In this document: piece after piece, positions 18,705 to 29,300 of the stretch | Layout: the number at the start of each line of letters is the position of its first letter | How positions within the stretch are numbered: the stretch's first letter is position 1 | Source: a bacterium | GTDB taxonomy: Bacteria; Acidobacteriota; Thermoanaerobaculia; Thermoanaerobaculales; Sulfomarinibacteraceae | Assembly (NCBI GenBank): GCA_024229275.1 | Contig: JAAESQ010000276.1 | Coordinates: 1 to 46,330, forward strand | Direction of reading: 5' to 3' | Length of the DNA: 46,330 nt | Notes under the pieces: generated by a model | Database searches by the model: none | Told to the model about the DNA's origin: nothing | Seen by the model: the letters and a program-made list of their open reading frames with translations, nothing else | Made by a program: the position numbers and the translations under genes

Positions 18705-20540
18705 CTACTCGACGCGCAGAGCCTCGTAGACACCGTCTGGCTGGTACATAGTCGCCTTGATAGCGCGACCATGCTCGTCGAACTCAAAGCCCAAGCTAAC
18801 TACACGATACTCCTTGATCACAAATCGTCCGCTGAGATCCGGCTCAAGGGTCATAAGCTGCTGCCCGGGTATGCTCAGGGTCAGTACCTGGCCTGACAGC
18901 TCGATGTGGAGCTTCATTCCGGTAGACATTTCGTAGGTTCCGGCAATCTCTTGGAGGAATGCCGGGTCAGCGAGTCGCTGATCGAATTGCTTCTTGAAGA
19001 CGATCGGCTCACCCCGCGGTTCGAAGCGCACCTCGACTGCCGCGATCAAACCATCCAGATTGCTACGGAAGATGAACTTCTCGTCCTCGAAGGTAGCGTC
19101 GCCACTTACGCTCTCGCCTCCATTCCACACATCATAGTGCCAGTGTTCGAGAGGGGAAGTGATGTCGTTGAAGGTCAGTTCGAGCCCATTGCCAGCCGCC
19201 AAGATCCTCAAAGTGCCATACCCCGGGTGATCGTACTCTCCTGTGTAGTCGCTCAACGGGTGCGACTCGGTCGTGCCGGCCACTCGGGTTGCCTCTTTCT
19301 GCTTCTCGGCTTGGTCGGAAGCCGCCCTGGCTTTCCTCCGATCCTCAAGCGCCTCCCCGATCCAGTCAACTTGATCAAGGCCAAGGATGCGATCGGCGGC
19401 GTGTTGGGCCACGAGCTGCGGAAGTCCCGAACCGCGGTTGTTGAAAACCACAAGGCCGATATCGGCATCTGGGAAAAACACTACTGAGGTGATGAAGCCG
19501 TCAATGCCACCACCGTGAGAGATACGCCGGTGACCACGATAGGTAGTGATCATCCATCCCATGCCATACGTCGAGACCGAAATGTCGGGCCGGTCCGGTG
19601 TACTGCCCGTGGTCATATGAGGAGAATGAATGTCAGCAAGAGTGGCGGCGTTGATGAGTTGTTGGCCGTCAACCATTCCCCCACGTAAGTTGAAGAGCAG
19701 CCATCGCGCCATCTCGTTAACGCTCGAATTGACTGAGCCTGCCGGTCCGACGAGATTAATATTGCGAAACGGAATGCGTTCGATATTCTCATCATCGTTC
19801 TCGCGATAGGGCAGCGCGTGGTCAGCGTCCCTTTCCGAAACCTCGACAGAGAAGTTGCTGCGTTGCATGCCTAGCGGCCTAAAGAGGCGCTCGCGGACCA
19901 CCTCTTCCCACGTAGTTCCTTCAAGCTGTCCCGCAAGGTACCCCGCGGTCATGAACATCAGGTTGTTGTACTGGAACTTGGCCCGAAGATCCTCGCTCAG
20001 TTCGAGATAGGCGAGCTGCGCCACAATCTCGGCCCGAGTGGCATTGTCGTTGTTGTACCAGACCAAATCATGCCGTGGCAGCCCCGAACGATGGGTGACG
20101 AGGTCGCGCGGGGTTATCCGTTCCGTGGTCAACGGATCACTGAGCCGAAATCCTGGCAGGTAGATGCGCAGCGGCTTGTCCCAGTCGAGCTTGCCCTGGT
20201 CGACAAGCATGCCCAAAGTCGTCACCGTCATTGCCTTGGTGGTGGATCCGATCGCAAACAACGAATCGGGTGTCATTGGCTTTTGGCTCTCGACATCGCG
20301 AAAGCCGAAACCCTCGGCATAGACCACCTCGCCGCCGGCCACCACGGCGATGCCCAATCCCGGCACGTTGAAGTCCGCAATAGCCTGGCGCACCAGTTCG
20401 TCAAAACCTTCGAGCGCGGTGCGCGCAGCGGCGGCCTGGTCCTCGGTTTCGCCGCCCTCTGCAGGACACCCGCCCACGAAAAATGTCAACACGACGATCG
20501 ACAACAGAGCATTCCGCACCGTTAAACACATGATCATCAA
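18705..20540 (-). CDS. Serine hydrolase (class C beta-lactamase-like) with C-terminal DUF3471-like domain, lipoprotein
   Basis: LTFFVGGCPAE lipobox; FAIGSTTKAMTVTTLGMLVDQGKLDWDKPLRIYLPGF (SxxK), YNNLMFMTAGYLAGQLEG (YNN), HGGGIDGF; C-terminal ADYTGEYDHPGYGTLRI-like/ GTYEMSTGMKLHIEL region. Confidence 0.9.
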   Translation of the reverse strand: MMIMCLTVRNALLSIVVLTFFVGGCPAEGGETEDQAAAARTALEGFDELVRQAIADFNVPGLGIAVVAGGEVVYAEGFGFRDVESQKPMTPDSLFAIGSTTKAMTVTTLGMLVDQGKLDWDKPLRIYLPGFRLSDPLTTERITPRDLVTHRSGLPRHDLVWYNNDNATRAEIVAQLAYLELSEDLRAKFQYNNLMFMTAGYLAGQLEGTTWEEVVRERLFRPLGMQRSNFSVEVSERDADHALPYRENDDENIERIPFRNINLVGPAGSVNSSVNEMARWLLFNLRGGMVDGQQLINAATLADIHSPHMTTGSTPDRPDISVSTYGMGWMITTYRGHRRISHGGGIDGFITSVVFFPDADIGLVVFNNRGSGLPQLVAQHAADRILGLDQVDWIGEALEDRRKARAASDQAEKQKEATRVAGTTESHPLSDYTGEYDHPGYGTLRILAAGNGLELTFNDITSPLEHWHYDVWNGGESVSGDATFEDEKFIFRSNLDGLIAAVEVRFEPRGEPIVFKKQFDQRLADPAFLQEIAGTYEMSTGMKLHIELSGQVLTLSIPGQQLMTLEPDLSGRFVIKEYRVVSLGFEFDEHGRAIKATMYQPDGVYEALRVE

Positions 20541-20938
20541 CTCCTTTTCGTGGTTCAGTTTGCGGCGAGTTTACCAGTAACCATGGCTGGAAGCGAAACC
20601 CTGTCCGGCATCACGATCGTTAAGCTCCCGCCTTATCTCCATCGGCCGAAAAGGCAAACGATGAAGATTGTTCGCTTTGAACCATGCTTCACCAATGAGT
20701 CGCTATTATCGATATTGGAACAGAATTGGGCGTTCTGTATTGATAGGAATGAGTTTCAACAGACTGTTGAGAATGGCCGGGAGTTGTGTCGTGCTTGATT
20801 TTCGTCAGATGGCTGATATGGGAGCTCATACGACCCAGCGCACCAAAGCCTGCGAACCCAGTATCAGAGGACCTTTGAGCCCGGCAAAGATGCGTTTGGC
20901 GGCAACCGCTTCACGCTGACAGAGTACAGAGTAGGGAG

Positions 20939-22753
20939 ATGAACAGCATGGGCGCTCAAACGTCGCACGCTTGGAACGGATTCGGGAAGCTCGTTGCGGC
21001 GTTCCTAATTGCGGCGTCCCCACTGATGGCCCAGGTTGCCGACCGTGGTCAGATGAACGTCTTTTTCGATCCGGTCGAGGTTTCGCTGGTCGATGTTGAC
21101 GCTTGCGTCACTGACGCAAATGGGCAACCGGTGCTGGGCTTGACTCTTGCTGACTTCGAGGTGCTCGAGGACGGACAGCCGGTTGCGATCAGTCATTTCT
21201 CAGCTGCTTCGGGCCTGACGGCCCTCAGCACAACTTCAGACGCGGCAACCCAAACGGATCTGGAGCAAGTTCTCGTAGTGTTTTTCGACGGGAACAGGAT
21301 CGCACCACGAATGCTCCGGCGGACCATCGACTCTCTGCGCGAACTCCTGACCCGTGAGCTGCCCGCAAAGCTCCGGCTCATGCTCATCACCCATGATGAT
21401 GGTGTAAAGGTCCGGACACCCCTGACCGATGATCCTTCTCACCTGGTCTCGGTTCTCGATGAGATAGTCCAAGACTTTCGCCCCCGCCCCGACAGCGAGC
21501 ACAGCCGCATCCTCCGCGACCTGCAGAACACAGCCGCGTCTATCGGCTCAACCGGGGCCAGCCAGTCCCTCGCAATGACCCTAACAAGGGACGGAAGGGT
21601 CGGCGATCCTCGAAGTTCGCAGAAGACCCCCAGTCAGAGGAGGCTCGAAGGATTGGTTCAAGAGGTTCGCGCCTATGTGCCCACCATCCGCGCCCACGCG
21701 GCAACTCAACGGCAACGGACAGAGCGATTGTTGGGTGAGCTGGAGATCCTCGTGCGATCACTCTCCGTCATACCCGGTCAAAAAGCTGTCCTCATGGTTG
21801 GAGGAGGGTTGGAAGTCCGGCCAGGTGAAGGGCTGTTCTTCGCATGGGAGCAGATGTTCCCAGAAATCTCAAGATTGACGCACCTCAGTCCTGTCGACGA
21901 AGCAAAGAAAAACGATGTCGGCCCGATCATTCGACATCTTGCGGGTTCTGCCAATCGGCACCGGATCAGTTTCCACACGCTGAGCGACCCGACTCGAATC
22001 AGCAGCGGATTTTCCGCCGAAGGGGCCGGCGCCAATGGAGGTCTTGACCTGGACCAGACCATGACCGATCGGGATGTGTTGTTCTCCCTTTCCCGTGCCA
22101 CCGGTGGTCGCTCGCTGGTCGCCTCATCTGAGCTTCCTGAAAACCTCGGACGCGACATCCTCGAAACGAATTCTTGCTACTCCCTGGGCTACAGCCCTGA
22201 GAATCCGCGGGACGGCCAGTATCACGCGCTAACCGTTCGGGTGGGGCGCGAAGGCTTGAGAGTTCGCCATCGCGAAGGATTCCTCGACACCGGATCGGGC
22301 GACCAGATTGTCAATCGAGTTCTTGCCGCGGCGGTGCTCGGCGTCACCGACAATCAACTCATGGTTTCTACCGAGGCCCAGGAAATCGCACCGCCGCAGC
22401 CAGATGGCGGGTATCTCGTGCCGGTCCTGGTTAAGGTTCCGATTGCCCAGCTTGTCCTCCAACCTGATGGACTCCAGCACACCGGTCAGATCACGGCCCT
22501 CGTCATGGCCCGCGGCCCTGATGGCTTGTCTGACCTGCAGAGCTGGCGTTACCCGATCACAGTGCCGAATAACCAGATAACAAGCGGCTTGAGCCAGCAG
22601 GCCGGGTTGATGCTTCAGCTCGTGATGGGAGAAGGCCAACAACGGATCGCGATCGGTGTGCGCGACGACGTGGCGGGTACCGAAGCGACCGCGATCCTCG
22701 AGATCATCCTGCCACCTCAGACCTTCAAAGACACGGAAGATGGCGATGCCTGA
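20939..22753 (+). CDS. VWFA-related domain secreted protein
   Basis: Signal peptide; VEVSLVDVDACVTDANGQPVLGLTLADFEVLEDGQPVAISHF, QVLVVFFDGNRI...; SLSRATGGRSL; ETNSCYSLGYSPENPRDGQYHALTVRV: the layout of VWFA-related proteins common in Acidobacteria. Confidence 0.85.
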   Translation: MNSMGAQTSHAWNGFGKLVAAFLIAASPLMAQVADRGQMNVFFDPVEVSLVDVDACVTDANGQPVLGLTLADFEVLEDGQPVAISHFSAASGLTALSTTSDAATQTDLEQVLVVFFDGNRIAPRMLRRTIDSLRELLTRELPAKLRLMLITHDDGVKVRTPLTDDPSHLVSVLDEIVQDFRPRPDSEHSRILRDLQNTAASIGSTGASQSLAMTLTRDGRVGDPRSSQKTPSQRRLEGLVQEVRAYVPTIRAHAATQRQRTERLLGELEILVRSLSVIPGQKAVLMVGGGLEVRPGEGLFFAWEQMFPEISRLTHLSPVDEAKKNDVGPIIRHLAGSANRHRISFHTLSDPTRISSGFSAEGAGANGGLDLDQTMTDRDVLFSLSRATGGRSLVASSELPENLGRDILETNSCYSLGYSPENPRDGQYHALTVRVGREGLRVRHREGFLDTGSGDQIVNRVLAAAVLGVTDNQLMVSTEAQEIAPPQPDGGYLVPVLVKVPIAQLVLQPDGLQHTGQITALVMARGPDGLSDLQSWRYPITVPNNQITSGLSQQAGLMLQLVMGEGQQRIAIGVRDDVAGTEATAILEIILPPQTFKDTEDGDA

Positions 22754-24848
22754 ACGAGGTACGGCACGGTGCTTGCTCACCTCGGTGTTCGTCGCGCTTC
22801 TCCTGCCGGGCATGGCAGGGTTCGGCCAGGCGAACGAACACAGCGAGACGGAAAACGCCAAACACCCAATGGCCGTCGAGTCGATAAGCACCACCGTTGC
22901 CCCTACCGTGCGGGTCCGGGCCCTCGATGCCGTTGGGGCCCACACTGCCGCTCTCCTGCTGTCGGGCCAATCAGGCGGTAACCTGCCCGGAGCAATGGTG
23001 TGGTGTGCCGAGCAAGACACAGACGAAGAAGGCAGGGTGGGAGTCCTCCTCTTTGTCGAGCTTGACGGAGATGCCCTACTCGAAGGCCCTCCCTCCGATC
23101 GGCTACCGGTAGTGATCGCTGCCTACGCGATCGACGAACACGACGCAGTGATCGGCCACCTCATTCAGGGCGTCCTTATCGAGGGTGAAGGGCTTCAGGC
23201 CGCCCTCGCTCCGGCAGGCCTCAAGTTTATCGGAAAGATCGCCATCCCGCCGGGCACGGTCTCCCTCCGACTGCTGGTCCGAGTCCATGGAACTGAACGT
23301 TTCTTCCTTACTCGCAAGGAGCTGCATCTCCCCACTCCGGGTTCGGGTATCGCCGCTGTGTCAGCGCCTTTGTTCGCATCACCCGAAGTCGAGTGGCTCG
23401 AAGCGCGCCAGCGAGGACTGTCCCCACCCGCCTGTTGCGTGGACGAACTGGTGCCTGCAGCGGTGCCGGTGCTGGATGCGACACGCCCTATGACCTTCGT
23501 CGCAATCGCATCCGACTGGCCTGAAGACGCCCGCCTCATGGCATCGGTGGCTATCGGCCAGGGACGAACGATCGAGCAGCCTCAACTCTCGATCCGCCAA
23601 ACACGTCTGGCTGACAACGGGAAATCCGAAACGATGGAGATCGAGATACCCCCGATCGATGTCCCTCAGGGTGCGTATCGTCTCACTCTTCAACTTCTGG
23701 CCAACACATCCGAGGAACTGGCCAAACGAAGCCTCCCCGTCGTGCTCGTCCACGGCGAACCGACGACAGGATGGGCTGGGCTCAGAAAGCCCGCCGACGA
23801 CGGTTCGAGACCGGTGCTGGCGACCGCCGTCTCTGAGGAAGAACCCAAGAATGAGGAGCTGCAGTCTGACTACCTGGCAGCTCTGCAGATGCTGGCCGAA
23901 GGCAAAGGTAAAGACGCACGGCGCGCGATTGCGGAACTTGAACACAAGGTTTTTGCAGCAGACCCGGTATTTGGGCACGACATAGCTTGTAGAGCCGAAC
24001 TGCAGGTAGCGAGGGCACTCAAGAAAGTGAATCCTCAGAGCCTTCTGCCACTCCTCGTACTGCACCACAACATGTGCCACACCTATGCTGCGTACCGCGA
24101 ACACGTGTTCTCAAACCACTCGGCGATGGTGACCGCCGAGCTCGCCAAGATCGTCTGGTCCGGCAGAAAGAAAACACCGGTCGGCGATATCGCTGAAACT
24201 GCCCTGACCAGCGTGGCTATGGAGCTCATCCACGGAGGGAACCCAATCACCGGTGGCGATCTGCTTGAGCGAGCCCTCAAGCTCAACTCGAAGTTCGTCC
24301 CCGCTCTGATGAATCTCGCTGCCCTGCAAGAACGCTGCGACCGACGGAGCAAAGCCGTCGACCTCTTGCAGAAGCTCGTCGCAACGGACCCGGACAATCC
24401 GGAAGCACGGTTGCGCCTGGGCGTGAACCTCCATCGGAGTGGAGGCCGCGACAACGCTTACGATGTCCTCCAGCCACTCCTTCAGCGCTCGACTCCCGAG
24501 TGGATCCGATCCATCACGGCTCAAGAACTCGCCCATATTCTGGTGAAGAAGGGGCGCCTAGACGAGGCCGAGTTCGTCCTGATTCGGGCGATCGACAATG
24601 TCGCGGATCAGCAGACGCTCGCAATCCAGCTATCGTGGACCCAGGAACTGGCGGGGAGGTCGGCTGATGCGACCGCCACACTCGTTCGGGTCGAACAAGA
24701 CGTCGGGCGTCGGGTCGATTCCGCCAGGATGAAATACAGCCGATGGCCCGATATGGATCGCTACGGATTCCAGTCTGCACTACGCCAGGTTTCTGAAGAG
24801 CGGCTAGGGGACCTTCGCCGGGCCCTGGAATCGAGGGATCTGCGATGA
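22740..24848 (+). CDS. Large secreted TPR protein
   Basis: ATG 22740 (or 22746) overlaps the preceding stop at 22753; signal peptide; TPR region GDLLERALKLNSKFVPALMNLAALQERCDRRSKAVDLLQKLVATDPDNPEARLRLGVNLHRSGGRDNAYDVLQPLL. Confidence 0.8.
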   Translation: MAMPERGTARCLLTSVFVALLLPGMAGFGQANEHSETENAKHPMAVESISTTVAPTVRVRALDAVGAHTAALLLSGQSGGNLPGAMVWCAEQDTDEEGRVGVLLFVELDGDALLEGPPSDRLPVVIAAYAIDEHDAVIGHLIQGVLIEGEGLQAALAPAGLKFIGKIAIPPGTVSLRLLVRVHGTERFFLTRKELHLPTPGSGIAAVSAPLFASPEVEWLEARQRGLSPPACCVDELVPAAVPVLDATRPMTFVAIASDWPEDARLMASVAIGQGRTIEQPQLSIRQTRLADNGKSETMEIEIPPIDVPQGAYRLTLQLLANTSEELAKRSLPVVLVHGEPTTGWAGLRKPADDGSRPVLATAVSEEEPKNEELQSDYLAALQMLAEGKGKDARRAIAELEHKVFAADPVFGHDIACRAELQVARALKKVNPQSLLPLLVLHHNMCHTYAAYREHVFSNHSAMVTAELAKIVWSGRKKTPVGDIAETALTSVAMELIHGGNPITGGDLLERALKLNSKFVPALMNLAALQERCDRRSKAVDLLQKLVATDPDNPEARLRLGVNLHRSGGRDNAYDVLQPLLQRSTPEWIRSITAQELAHILVKKGRLDEAEFVLIRAIDNVADQQTLAIQLSWTQELAGRSADATATLVRVEQDVGRRVDSARMKYSRWPDMDRYGFQSALRQVSEERLGDLRRALESRDLR

Positions 24849-26035
24849 GGCTGCTGATCGCCATCATCTGTGGTGCCATGTCACTGACCGCGGCGACGAC
24901 AGGGAACGCGGCAGACGTTTGGGTGCGGATTGCGACTCCGGTCGATGGAGCGTATGCCATCGGCGACGTGGAGATCGTCGCCAAAGTCATGGCGGCGGAG
25001 CCGGTGGAGAGTGTCGAATTCCGCGTCGACGGCCGAACCGTAGGGCTCGTCACCTCACCGCCCTACAGCATGCACGTGGATCTTGGCGGCGAAAACACCG
25101 CGCACACCTTCGAAGTCATCGCGCGGTGCACCACAGGTGGACAGGCTAGCGACAGCGTCACGACCAAGCCGGTGCCGATTGCCCACGAGGTCGAGGTCGA
25201 ACTCCAACAGCTCTACGTGACAGTGACTGAACGCGGAGCCCGAGTGCTCGATCTTCGGCCGGAGAACTTCGAGGTGATCGACGAGAGAACACCGCAGAAA
25301 CTTGTCACCTTCGAGCGTGGTGATGTTCCGCTCACCGCTGTGCTGTTGATTGACTCCTCCGACAGCATGGCCGGTGACAAGCTTCGGGCCGCGATGCAGG
25401 GCGCGGTAGCGTTTGTCGAAAACATGGAGAAGCTCGACCAAGCCAAACTCATGTTCTTCTCCGACCGACTGTTGAACACCACCGAGTTCTTCAACGCCGA
25501 TGCGATGGATTCCTCCAGGCTCGCTATCACCCGTGCCACCGGAGGAACGGCGCTGCATGACTACTTGTATGTCGCTCTCAAGCTGATCGAACAGCGGCAG
25601 GGCAGGAGAGTGGTCATTATCCTATCGGACGGCGTGGACACCCACAGTACGCTCGACATGGTGGCAGTCGCCGATCTCGCACGCCGTTCTCAGGCCCAGA
25701 TTCACTGGATCCGCCCGCTGCGCGGAAGCACCGCCGAGGCCGATGACGAGACGGTTCGGATCACTTCGAACTGGCGATCGGCTTCCGAATTTCAAGATCA
25801 GATCGAGCTCCTCAAGCGGACCGTCAAACGTTCTGGCGGTGGCATCCATTTCATTGATAACATCGACCAAATCGAAACGATCTTCCTCGGAATTCTGCGC
25901 GAGCTGCGCGAACAGTACGTTCTCGGATACTACCCTTCGGATCGCCGCAACGATGGTGCTTGGCACAAGGTGCGCATCAAGGTTGTACGACCGGATGTGA
26001 AGGTACGCGCGGCCGCTGGCTATATCGATTATTGA
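24845..26035 (+). CDS. VWFA-domain secreted protein with N-terminal Ig-like region
   Basis: ATGA overlap with 24848 stop; signal peptide; VWRIATPVDGAYAIGDVEIVAKV-like Ig region; VTERGARVLDLRPENFEVIDE; AVLLIDSSDSMAGDKLRAAMQGAVAFV (MIDAS DxSxS); VVIILSDGVDTHS; EQYVLGYYPSDRRNDGAWHKVRIKV. Confidence 0.88.
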   Translation: MRLLIAIICGAMSLTAATTGNAADVWVRIATPVDGAYAIGDVEIVAKVMAAEPVESVEFRVDGRTVGLVTSPPYSMHVDLGGENTAHTFEVIARCTTGGQASDSVTTKPVPIAHEVEVELQQLYVTVTERGARVLDLRPENFEVIDERTPQKLVTFERGDVPLTAVLLIDSSDSMAGDKLRAAMQGAVAFVENMEKLDQAKLMFFSDRLLNTTEFFNADAMDSSRLAITRATGGTALHDYLYVALKLIEQRQGRRVVIILSDGVDTHSTLDMVAVADLARRSQAQIHWIRPLRGSTAEADDETVRITSNWRSASEFQDQIELLKRTVKRSGGGIHFIDNIDQIETIFLGILRELREQYVLGYYPSDRRNDGAWHKVRIKVVRPDVKVRAAAGYIDY

Positions 26036-26091
26036 CCTTCACGTTTTTACCCTCGCAGGGCATCACGCCCGTGCCCACGCCCTCCCAATTT

Positions 26092-26158
26092 GTCATCTTG
26101 AGCGAAGCAAAGCGGAGTCGAAAGATCTCCCCTTCAAATCAACAAAATGCTGGCTACT
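26092..26158 (+). repeat. 67-bp dispersed intergenic repeat, copy 2
   Basis: GTCATCTTGAGCGAAGCAAAGCGGAGTCGAAAGATCTCCCCTTCAAATCAACAAAATGCTGGCTACT; see copy 1 at 18527..18593. Confidence 0.9.
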
Positions 26159-26379
26159 ATTCGTCGTCAGATTGCTCAACCTCAACGGGAGGTTCTTCGT
26201 CGCTTCGTCCCTCTGACTGACACAACTGAGAGTTTTGCATGAGGTTCACCTAGCACTATGCGACCTTGCATCACTTTCTGTGTCTACATGGCACTCCAGG
26301 AAGAATGGGCGGCCACGGATTCACATCACTTGTCGGCGGGCTAAAACACCATCGTTCCCCCAGCTAACGAATCCTCCTG

Positions 26380-29300
26380 TCACTTTGCGAATCGTGAGTA
26401 GATTGCAGGCAGCACGAGAAGGGTCAGGAGCGTCGTCGTGAACACCCCTCCAATGACGACGGTGGCGAGGGGGCGTTGGACCTCAGCTCCTACGCCCATT
26501 GAGATGGCCATCGGAAAGAATCCTACGGCGTCAGTGATCGCTGTTGCCAGAACCGGGCGGAGGCGCTGCTTCGCTGCCGTTGGCACAGCCTCGAGAAGTG
26601 GCATGCCTCGGTTCTGGACAGTACGGATCGCCGAAACCAGCACCTGCCCGTTCAACACGGCGATGCCGGAGAGCGCAATGAATCCGATCGCCGCACTGAC
26701 ACTGAACGGCATGTCTCGGATCCAGAGCGCGAACACTCCGCCGATCACCGCAAAAGGAATGGCCGTGTAAATAATCAGGACGTCGCGTAGGTTCTTGAGG
26801 CTGAGGTACAACAGCAAGAAGACGAGCGCGAGCGTGATCGGGACGACGACTGCAAACCGCAGTTTCGAGCGCTGGAGGTGCTCGAACTGACCACCCCACT
26901 CGATGACATAACCTTCCGGCAGAATGAGGTCGCGGTCCATTCGAATCCGCGCTTCGTCAACGAACGACGCTACGTCGCGGCCCCGCACGTTGCACTGAAC
27001 CTTGATGAGTCGACGTCCCCACTCTCGGTTGATCGTGGCGGGGCCTTCGGTCTCCTCCACTTGGGCCAGTGACCGCAGGGGCAAAAGTACCCCAGCGCTG
27101 GTCGGTATTGCGGTATCGGCTAGGGCGTCGACATCTGAGCGCAGCTCATCCGGAAGACGCACGACTAACGGGAAGCGCCGCTGGCCTTCGATGATCTCGC
27201 CGACCGGACGAACACCGACCGCCTCGATGAAATCCAGCACTTCACGACCCGGGATGCCGTGGCGACCCAATTGATCCTGCTTGAGGTGGATCTCGAGGGT
27301 TGGCTGTCCTGTGATCTGCTCACCGGCTACATCGGCTGCGCCCTCGATGGTCAGGAGGATCTCTTGAACCCGATCACTCAAGCGCCTCAGCTGGTCAAAA
27401 TCATCCCCGACAATCTTGATCCCGACATCGGAACGAATCCCCGAAACCATTTCGTTGAGGCGCATCTCAATCGGTTGGGTAAACACCATATTGACGGCAG
27501 GAAGATCATCCAGCTCCTCCTGCATCGCCTGCACGAGATCGGCATGGGATCGCGCGCGCTTCCACTCGTGCCGTGGATTCAGGGCGATGAAGATGTCAGT
27601 CAGCTCGATCCCCATGGGATCCGTTGCGACCTCAGCCGTTCCGATGCGACTCCAGATGTGTCGAATCTCGTCTGGGAACTCATCCAGCAGGAGCTGTTCG
27701 ATTCGCGTGTTGTAAGCGGCAGCCTCATCGATTGAGACACCCGCGAGGCGAATCGTGTTGATGACAATCGAACCCTCGGTGAGCTTCGGCACAAACTCTC
27801 CACCGAGCCGGCTCGCGGTGACGGCCGTTATCGCGAGCAGAGCAGCCAGCAGCCCATAGAGCCATCTGTGCCGGCGCAGGGTTATGGAGAGCACAGCTCC
27901 GTAGGCTCGTTGGAGTACCCGTGAACCACGGCCCTCGTTATCTCGGAAGTTTCGCGGCAAGAAGTAGAACGACAAAACAGGAGACAACGTGATGGCTACT
28001 AGCAACGCTCCAACCATCGCAAAGATGAAAGTCAGGGCCATTGGCCTGAACATTTTCCCCTCAATTCCTTGCAGGGTCAGGATCGGAAAGAACACGACGA
28101 GGATGATCCCCATGCCGAATACGATCGGGCGCAGGACCTCCTTGCTTGATTCGACGATGCTCTCGAGGCGCTCGGACGTGCGTAGCGGCCGGCCGAGCAG
28201 TCGCTGCTGCTCGGCTAGCGAGCGCATGTTGTTTTCTGTCATCACGACAGAGCCATCGACGATGATGCCGAAGTCAATCGCGCCAAGGCTCAACAGGCTC
28301 GCGGCGATGGCGAGTTCATACATACCCAAGACAGCAAAGACCATGGCCAGAGGAATCGCCGAGGCCACGATCAAGCCTGCGCGGAGCCTACCGAGCATGA
28401 CAAAGAGAACCGCGATGACGAGCACGGCCCCGGCAACAAGATTGTGGGTAACCGTGTCGAGCACTGCCCGCACCAACTCACTGCGATCGTAGACGGTCGT
28501 GAGCACAACATCGTCAGGAAGTGAGGCGCGAACCGACTCCAGGCGCAGTCTCAGATTCTTCGTCACCTCCTTGCTGTTCTCACCCATCAGCATGAAACCG
28601 AGGCCCAAAACGACCTCGCCTTGACCCTCGGCCGTCACAGCACCCCTTCGGATCGCATGCCCGAGCGAGACCTCAGCCACGTCCCGGACCCGGACCGGAA
28701 TCCCCGCGCTGGCCTTGAGCACGATATCGCCAATCTCATCCAGAGTGCTGACGCGACCCACGCCGTGCACGAGGAGGGATTCACCCGATCGAACAACCTG
28801 ACCACCGCCAACGTTTTGGTTGTTCTGTTCGAGCGCCGTAAAGACCTGGCCAATCGAGAGGTCGTATTTGACGAGCGATTCCGGGTTGACGATGACGTGA
28901 TACTGTCGCTCGAATCCGCCCCAGGAGTTGATTTCGGCAACCCCAGCAACCTTTCGCAACTCTGGCTTGACCACCCAATCATGAAGAGTCCGCAGCTCAT
29001 CGAGGGTGCGGTTCGGACTGGTCGAACTCAGGGTGTAGTGGAACACCTCGCCCAATCCTGTTGCTATGGGCCCCAGAGTCGGTCGTTCAATGCCGGCAGG
29101 CAAGGTGACGCTTCCTATACGCTCCATGAGAAGCTGCCTGGCATCGTAGATGTGGGTAGTGTCATCGAAGGTCGCGACGACCTGAGCAAAGCCGAACTTT
29201 GAAGTCGATCTCACATCGACCAGTCCAGGCAGGCCAGCGATGGCAAGCTCGAGTGGCAGGGTTATCTGCTGCTCGATTTCAGCTGGATTCAGAGCAGATG

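Noticed and set aside
18705-20540. Antibiotic-resistance AmpC beta-lactamase
   Set aside because: DUF3471-like tail and general features fit the broad serine hydrolase/esterase group; resistance cannot be claimed from sequence alone.
22229-23020. 263-aa minus-strand ORF
   Set aside because: Antisense across the VWFA/TPR junction, no RBS or motifs.
23379-24104. 241-aa minus-strand ORF
   Set aside because: Antisense to the TPR protein; low-plausibility composition.
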